Program-made: the position numbers and the translations under genes | From: Aegilops tauschii subsp. strangulata | Taxonomy: Eukaryota; Streptophyta; Magnoliopsida; Poales; Poaceae | Direction: 5' to 3' | NCBI RefSeq assembly: GCF_002575655.3 | Contig: NC_053038.3 | Span: 140,694,885-140,758,884 of the forward strand | DNA: 64,000 nucleotides | The notes under the pieces: model-generated | Database searches by the model: none | What the model saw: the letters and a program-made list of their open reading frames with translations, nothing else | Told to the model about the DNA's origin: nothing | Part shown: positions 56,885 to 64,000 of the stretch, piece by piece | Layout: every line of letters begins with the position of its first letter | Numbering within the stretch: position 1 is the stretch's first letter

Positions 56885-58180
56885 TCACTCAAAAATGATG
56901 TCCTTCGAACATTGGATTTCTACAATGCGGGATCCTTTCAGGACATCATCAAAGTACCGCTCCAGCGTTCGTTGCTCTTTGCCAGTGGGAGGTCCCTCGG
57001 TCGCAAGCTTGACGGCGTCCATCTTCGCCCATTGCACCTTGACGCGGGCGAAGGCCATCCGCGCACCTTCAATACAGACTGACCGCTTCACAGCATCAAG
57101 CCGAGGGCAGGCGCTGACCAGCCGCTTGACGAGACCGAAGTAGCTACTGGGCATGGGTTCAGTGGGCCAAAGACGGATTATCAAATCCCTCATGGTCAAT
57201 TAAGCCACCCTGTGCAGTTCGGTCCATTGCTTCTGCTGATCGCTGACGGGCACAGGATGCTTTGGCGCAAGGTATTGCGACCAGAATAGCTTCTCCGTTG
57301 AGCTCCTCTCTTCGGCTCGGAAGAACTCCGCGGCATCAGCAACACTCTGGGGCAGGTCCGCAAACACTCCTGGAGAACTCCAAATCTGGGTTAGAAAGAT
57401 GTACCTTTTCTTCACAAATTTGCTCTACAGGTTAAAAGCCTTACCCGCCACAATTTGCCTTGCCTCCTGGATCTCCCGGACAGCGCTTTGGGCTTTGACC
57501 CGGGCTTCTTGTGCACTTTGGAGTGCCTGGGCAAGTTTGGAATTTTGCTCCGAACTCTTGTGCTCTAAGGACTCGCATTTGCCTATGGCGTCCTTGAGCT
57601 CTTGCTGGACTTCACCCACCCGCGATTCATGTTTAAGGCGGGAGGCCCGTTCCTCCTCCGCCTCCTTCTTGGCCTTTGCCAGCACAGTCTTGAGGGCCTC
57701 GATCTCAGACGTGTCAGCTGCGAACATAATTATGAAACTCATTGAGATGCTACATCATAGCCGGCATCATTTCAGACGTGCTTCAGTATTACATACCTTG
57801 CGTTTCTTCTAGCTTCCGCCTTAGCTCGGATGCTTCGGCGGCATGGGCAGTCGACGCCTGCTTCGCATCCTGCTTATTCAAACAGATATGTGCGTTAGTC
57901 CCCCGCATGAGTTATTAGATCCTCTGTTCGGTTTTCTTTCCGAACACCGAACAGAGTCTCAGGGGCTACTATCTATACACAGGAATTCTTTTAAAAGATA
58001 CGGTAAAGAACATACCTCAAAGCCTCTTAAAAGGCTGGTGTAGGCCTCGCTCAGTCCGCTTTTCGTGGACTGAACCTTTTCAATCACCATACCCATGAGG
58101 GTACGATGTTCTTCCACAATGGTGGCGCTTTGAAGCGCTCTCACCAAAGTGTCCGGATCCTCTGCATTGACAGAGGTCAT
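56885..58180 (-). pseudogene. Gypsy-2 PF04195-like antisense gene, unit B copy
   Basis: Same exons and the same TAA (57200-57202) as 24224-25519, with a few replacements. It is cut by the Angela-1 LTR at 58326. Confidence 0.8.
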
Positions 58181-58325
58181 CGGTATAGTAGGCGCGCTCC
58201 CTTCTTACGAAGAGGGTTGCTCCTCTGACTCCGGAACCGTGTGTGTTTCCGGAATGACATTTGGTTGGGGGCCAAACTAGACATGGCCCCCGTCTCCTGT
58301 CTCCATGGGGGTCGGTTCCCCCCTG

Positions 58326-59092
58326 TGTTGGGGAACGTAGTAATTTCAAAAAAATTCCTACGCACACGCAAGATCATGGTGATGCATAGCAACGAGAGGG
58401 GAGTGTGTTGTCCACGTACCCTCGTAGACCGAAAGCGGAAGCGTTAGCACAACGCGGTTGATGTAGTCGTACGTCTTCACGATTCAACCGATCAAGTACC
58501 GAACGCATGGCACATCTGAGTTCAACACACGTTCAGCCCGATGACGTATCTCGAACTCCGATCCAGCCGAGTGTTGAAAGAGAGTTTCGTCAGCACGACA
58601 GAGTGGTGACGATGATGATGTTTACCGATGCAGGGCTTCGCCTAAGCACCGCTACAGTATTATCGAGGTGGACTATGGTGGAGGGGGGCACCGCACACGG
58701 CTAAAAGATCAAACGATCAATTGTTGTGTCTCTAGGGTGCCCCCTGCCCCCGTATATAAAGGAGCAAGGGGGAGGTGCGTACGGCCAGGGGGAGGTGCAC
58801 CAGGAGGAGTTCTACTCCCACCGGGAGTAGGACTCCCTCCCTTCCTTGTTGGATTAGGAGAAGGGGGAAAGAGGAGGGAGAGAGGAAGGAAAGGGGGGCG
58901 CCGCCCTCCTCTCCTTGTCCTCTTTGGACTAGAGGGGGAGGGGCGCGCAGCCCTGCCCTAGCCGCCTCTCCTCTACTCCACTAAGGCCCACTATGGCCCA
59001 TTAAGCCCCCGGGGGGTTCCGGTAACCCCTCGGTACTCCGGTAAAATCCCGATTTCACCCAGAACACTTCCGATATCCAAATATAGGCTTCC
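58326..59092 (-). mobile_element. Truncated Angela-1 LTR, unit B copy
   Basis: Same boundaries as 25665-26432. The run of G in the leader is one base shorter. Confidence 0.85.
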
Positions 59093-60807
59093 TGTTGGGG
59101 AACGTAGTAATTTCAAAAAAATTCCTACGCACACGCAAGATCATGGTGATGCATAGCAACGAGAGGGGAGAGTGTTGTCCACGTACCCTCGTAGACCGAC
59201 AGCGGAAACGTTATCACAACGCGGTTGATGTAGTCGTACGTCTTCACGATCCGACCGATCAAGTACCGAACGCACGGCACCTCCGAGTTCTACACATGTT
59301 CAGCTCGATGACGTCCCTCGAACTCCGATCCAGCCGAGTGTTGAGGGAGAGTTTCGTCAGCACGACGGCGTGGTGACGATGATGATGTTCCACCGACGCA
59401 GGGCTTCGCCTAAGCTCCGCAACGGTATTATCGAGGTGTAATATGGTGGAGGGGGCACCGCACACGGCTAAGAGATCTCAAGGATCAATTGTTGTGTCTC
59501 TGGGGTGCCCCCCTGCCCCCATATATAAAGGAGCAAGGGGAAGAGGGCCGGCCAAGGGGAGGTGGCGCGCCCAAGGGGGGAGTCCTACTCCCACCGGGAG
59601 TAGGACTCCTCCTTTCCTTGTGGGAGTAGGAGAAGGGAAGGGGGAAGGAGAAAGAAGGAAGGGGGCGCCCCCCCCCCCTCCCTAGTCCAATTCGGACTAG
59701 CTCATGGGGAGGGGTGCGGCCACCCTTTGAGGTCTTTCCCACCTTTCCCGTATGGCCCATTAAGGCCCAATACGAATTCCCGTAACTCTCCGGTACTCCA
59801 AAAAATACCCGAATCACTCGGAACCTTTCCGAAGTCCGAATATAGCCGTCCAATATATCGATCTTTACGTCTCGGACATTTCGAGACTCCTCGTCATGTC
59901 CCCAATCTCATCCGGGACTCCGAACTCCTTCGGTACATCAAAACTCAATAAAACTGTCCTCGTAACGTTAAGCATGCGGACCCTTCGGGTTCGAGAACTA
60001 TGTAGACATGACCGAGACACCTCTCCGGTCAATAACCAATAGCGGGACCTGGATGCCCATATTGGCTCCCACATATTCTATGAAGATCTTTATCGGTCTG
60101 ACCGCATAACAACATACGTTGTTCCCTTTGTCATCGGTATGTTACTTGCCCGAGATTCGATCGTCGGTATCTCGATACCTAGTTCAATCTCGTTACTGGC
60201 AAGTCTCTTTACTCGTTCCGTAATACATCATCCCGCAACTAACTCATTAGTCACAATGCTTGCAAGGCTTATAGTGATGTGCATTACCGAGTGGGCCCAG
60301 AGATACCTCTCCGACAATCGGAGTGACAAATCCTAATCTCGAAATACGCCAACCCAACAAGTACCTTTGGAGACACCTGTAGAGCACCTTTATAATCACC
60401 CATTTACGTTGTGACGTTTGGTAGCACACAAAGTGTTCCTCCGGTAAACGAGAGTTGCATAATCTCATAGTCATAGGAACATGTATGAGTCATGAAGAAA
60501 GCAATAGCAACATACTAAACGATCGGGTGCTAAGCTAACGGAATGGGTCAAGTCAATCACGTCATTCTCCTAATGAGGTGATCTCGTTAATCAAATGACA
60601 ACTCATGTCTATGGCTAGGAAACATAACCATCTTTGATTAACGAGCTAGTCAAGTAGAGGCATACTAGTGACACTCTGTTTGTCTATGTATTCACACATG
60701 TATTATGTTTCCGGTTAATACAATTCTAGCATGAATAATAAACATTTATCATGATAGAAGGAAATAAATAATAACTTTATTATTGCCTCTAGGGCATATT
60801 TCCTTCA
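59093..60807 (-). mobile_element. 3' LTR of Angela-2, unit B copy, 1,715 bp
   Basis: TG/CA ends and the adjacent polypurine tract (one A to C change on the plus strand: CTCCCCCTTGC). Confidence 0.92.
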
Positions 60808-63800
60808 GTCTCCCCCTTGCACTAGAGTCAATAATCTAGTTCACATCGCCATGTGATTTAACATCAATAATTCACATTACCATGTGATTAACACCCGTAG
60901 TTCACATCTCTATGTGACCAACACTCAAAGGGTTTATTAGAGTCAATAATCTAGTTCACATCGTTATGTGATTAACACCCAAAGAGTACTAAGGTGTGAT
61001 CATGTTTTGATTGTGGGATAATTTTAGTCACCGGGTCTGTCACATTCAGATCCGTAAGTATTTTGCAAATTTCTATGTCTACAATGCTCTGCACGGAGCT
61101 ACTCTAGCTAATTGCTCCCACTTTCAATATGTATCTAGACCGAGACTTAGAGTCATCTAGATTAGTGTCAAAACTTGCATCGACGTAACCCTTTACGACG
61201 AACCTTTTGTCACTTCCATAATTGAGAAACATATCCTTATTCCACTAAGGATAATTTTGACCGCTGTCCAGTGATCTACTCCTAGATCACTATTGTACTC
61301 CCTTGCCAAAATCAGTGTAGGGTATACAATAGATCTGGTACACAGCATGGCATACTTTATAGAACCTATGGCCAAGGCATAGGGAATGACTTTCATTCTC
61401 TTTCTATCTTCTGCCGTAGTCGGGTTTTGAGTCTTACTCAATTTCACACCTTGTAATACAGGCAAGAACTCTTTCTTTAACTATTCTATTTTTGAACTAC
61501 TTCAAAATCTTGTTAAGGTATGTACTTATTGAAAAAAACTTATCAAGCGTCTTGATCTATCTCTATAGATCTTGATGCTCAATATATAAGCAGCTTCACC
61601 GAGGTCTTTCTTTGAAAAACTCCTTTCAAACACTCCTTTATGCTTTGCAGAATAATTCTACATTATTTATGATCAACAATATGTCATTCACATATACTTA
61701 TCAGAAATGTTGTAGTGCTCCCACTCACTTTCTTGTAAATACAGGCTTCACCGCAAGTCTGTATAAAACTATATCCTTTGATCAACTTATCAAAGCGTAT
61801 ATTCCAACTCCGAGATGCTTGCACCAGTCCATAGATGGATCCCTGGAGCTTGCATATTTTGTTAGCACTTTTAGGATTGACAAAACTTCCCGGTTGCATC
61901 GTATACAACTCTTCTTTAATAAATCCATTAAGGAATGCAGTTTTGTTTATCCATTTGCCATATTTCATAAAATGCGGCAATTGCTAACATGATTCGGACA
62001 GACTTAAGCATAGATACGAGTGAGAAACTCTCATCGTAGTCAACACTTTGAACTTGTCGAAAAACCTTTTTGCGACAATTCTAGCTTTGTAGATAGTAAC
62101 ACTACTATCAGCGTCCGTCTTCCTCTTGAAGATCCATTTATTCTCAATTGCTTGCTGATCATCGGGCAAGTCAACCAAAGTCCACACTTTGTTCTCATAC
62201 ATGGATCTCATCTCAGATTTCATGGCCTCAAGCCATTTTGTGGAATCTGGGCTCACCATCGCTTCTTCATAGTTCCTAGGTTCGTCATGGTCTAGTAACA
62301 TAACCTCCAGAACAGGATTACCGTACCACTCTGGCGCGGATCTTACTCTGGTTTACCTACGAGGTTTGGTAGTAACTTGATCTGAAGTTACATGATCATC
62401 ATCATTCACTTCCTCACTAATTGGTGTAGGCGTCACAGGAACCGGTTTCTGTGATGAGCTACTTTCCAATAAGGGAGCAGGTATAGTTACCTCATCAAGT
62501 TCTACTTTCCTCCCACTCACTTCTTTCGAGAGAAACTCCTTCTCTAGAGAGGATCCATTCTTAGCAACGAATGTTTTTCCTTCGGATCTGTGATAGAAGG
62601 TGTACCCAACAGTCTCCTTTGGGTATCCTATGAAGACACATTTCTCCGATTTGGGTTCGAGCTTATCAGGTTGAAGATTTTTCACATAAGCATCGCAGCC
62701 CCAAACTTTAAGAAACGACAACTTTGGTTTCTTGCCAAACCATAGTTCATAAGGCGTCGTCTCAACAGATTTCGATGGTGCCCTATTTAACGTGAATGCA
62801 GCTGTCTCTAATGCATAACCCCAAAAACGATAGTGGTAGATCGGTAAGGGACATCGTATATCACACTATATCTAATAAGGTACGGTTACGATGTTCGGAC
62901 ACACCATTACACTGTGGTGTTCCAAGTGGCGTGAGTAGTGAAACTATTTCACATTGTTTTAACTGAAGGCCAACCTCGTAACTCAAATATTTTACCTCTG
63001 CGATCATATCGTAGAAACTTTTATTTTCTTGTTACAATGATCCTCCACTTCACTTTGAAATTCTTTGAACTTTTCAAATGTTTTAGACTTGTGTTTCATC
63101 AAGTAGATATACCCATATCTGCTCAAATCATCTGTGAAGGTCAGAAAATAATGATACCTGCTACGAGCCTCAATATTCATCGGACCACATACATCTGTAT
63201 GTATGATTTCCAACAAATCTGTTGCTCTCTCCATAGTTCCGGAGAACGGCGTTTTAGTCATCTTGCCCATGAGGCACGGTTCGCAAGCATCAAGTGATTC
63301 ATAATCAAGTGATTCCAAAATCCCATCAATATGGAGTTTCTTCATGCGCTTTACACCAATATGACCTAAACGGCAGTGCCACAAATAAGTTGCACTATCA
63401 TTATTAACTTTGCATCTTTTGGCTTCAATATTATGAATATGTGTATCACTACGATCGAGATCCAACAAATCATTTTTGTTGGTGTATATGACCATAAAAG
63501 GTTTTTATTCATGTAAACAGAACAACAATTGTTCTCTAACTTAAATGAATAACCGTATTGCAATAAACATGATCAAATCATATTCATGCTCAACGTAAAC
63601 ACTAAATAACACTTATTTAGTTTGAACACTAATCCCGAAAGTACAGGGAGTGTGCGATGATGATCATATCAATCTTGGAACTACTTCCAACACACATCGT
63701 CACCTCGCCTTTTTACTAGTCTCTGTTTATTCTGCAACTCCCGTTTCGAGTTACTACTTTTAGCAACTGAACCAGTATCAAATACCGAGGGGTTACTATA

Positions 63801-64000
63801 AACACTAGTAAAGTACACATCAATAACATGTATATCCAATATACCTTTGTTCACTTTGCCATCCTTCTTATCCACCAAATAGTTGGGGCAGTTCCGCTTC
63901 CAGTGACCAGTCCCTTTGCAGTAGAAGCACTTAGTCTCGGGCTTAGGACCAGACTTAGGCTTCTTCACTTGAGCAGCAACTTGCTTGCCGTTCCTCTTGA
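60808..64000 (-). pseudogene. Decayed Angela-2 polyprotein, unit B, extending to protease and Gag
   Basis: The same RNase H, RT and integrase pieces as unit A lie at 61193-61465, 61684-61980, 61984-62301, 62353-62721 and 63004-63495. The YVND box is kept. Beyond 63673 the window shows an aspartic protease start with D-T-G-S and a CCHC zinc knuckle (C-x2-C-x4-H-x4-C) at about 63870-63930, in the frame 63681-63968. The integrase C-terminal part is open where unit A has a stop. It runs off the window. Confidence 0.88.

Larger units (their letters stand above)
31010..64000. repeat. Right unit (B) of the tandem duplication, running off the window
   Basis: Positions 33418-63673 match 763-31011. 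Positions 31010-33417 hold the 3' side of gypsy-1 (partial LTR and the first part of the antisense gene), whose unit A counterpart would lie left of the window. From 63674 the copia element continues into protease and Gag sequence not present in unit A. The start at 31010 is inferred from the copia/LTR fusion. An alternative is that the duplication starts at 33418 with 2.4 kb of filler between the copies. Confidence 0.85.

Noticed and set aside
763..63673. Assembly duplication of one locus as the explanation for the tandem units
   Set aside because: Hundreds of private differences, a microsatellite with 7 versus 16 units and a divergent 360-bp tract make simple assembly duplication unlikely. 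Collapse of two haplotypes or homeologues placed in tandem cannot be fully excluded without reads.

Overview
The window looks like intergenic DNA from a large grass genome of the wheat tribe (Triticeae). The main evidence is a 1.7-kb copia LTR with the ends and polypurine tract of the Angela/BARE/WIS group, Ty3/gypsy elements carrying an antisense 'putative gypsy type transposon' (PF04195-like) gene, a CACTA terminus, and Stowaway- and Tourist-like MITEs. I found no intact, recognisable housekeeping gene. Family names come from memory of sequence hallmarks, not from a search.

The main structure is a direct tandem duplication with a period of about 32.66 kb. Positions 763-31011 (unit A) recur at 33418-63673 (unit B). 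I counted roughly 5-8 substitutions per kb by eye in sampled stretches, plus small indels. The two units meet at 31010-31011, where copia internal sequence is fused to the inside of a gypsy LTR through a 2-bp overlap (AT). My model is that unit B starts at this junction and that unit A starts left of the window. Unit B also carries a deletion at 33417/33418. Past 63673, unit B continues into copia gag/protease sequence that is absent from unit A.

Each unit has the same order. (1) Gypsy-1 is read on the minus strand: 5' LTR (5623-6095 / 38277-38748), a gag-protease frame broken by stops (2258-5596 / 34921-38250), a non-coding spacer, and the antisense PF04195-like gene. No reverse transcriptase or integrase is present. 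(2) A non-LTR island of about 16 kb follows (6096-22248 / 38749-54909). It holds MITEs, minisatellites, two paralogous promoter/exon-1 cassettes, exon-like modules sharing an S-G-T-A-Q motif, a chimeric ORF with a copia-Gag tail, and a divergent acidic-protein fragment. It ends in CACTA subterminal repeats and a CACTA terminus. (3) Gypsy-2 is in the opposite orientation (22249-25664 / 54910-58325). The CACTA end interrupts its gag and an Angela LTR interrupts its PF04195-like gene. (4) A truncated Angela LTR (25665-26432 / 58326-59092) is interrupted by a second Angela element. That element has a complete 1.7-kb LTR (26433-28145 / 59093-60807) and a decayed minus-strand polyprotein.

The nesting suggests this order: gypsy-2 first, then the CACTA and Angela-1 insertions into it, then Angela-2 into Angela-1. 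Gypsy-1 lies next to the island and was present before the tandem duplication. A partial LTR pair of gypsy-1 differs at 11 of 361 positions, against well under 1% between the units, so the duplication is much the younger event. One 360-bp tract in the copia integrase region differs about ten times more than its surroundings, which suggests ectopic gene conversion. The elements look inactive: the frames carry nonsense codons or frameshifts, and the copia RT has YVND instead of YVDD. The best candidates for expressed sequence are the three-exon PF04195-like gene at 31923-33590, the minus-strand ORF at 16768-17562 (and its copy), and the small two-exon model at 10395-10954.
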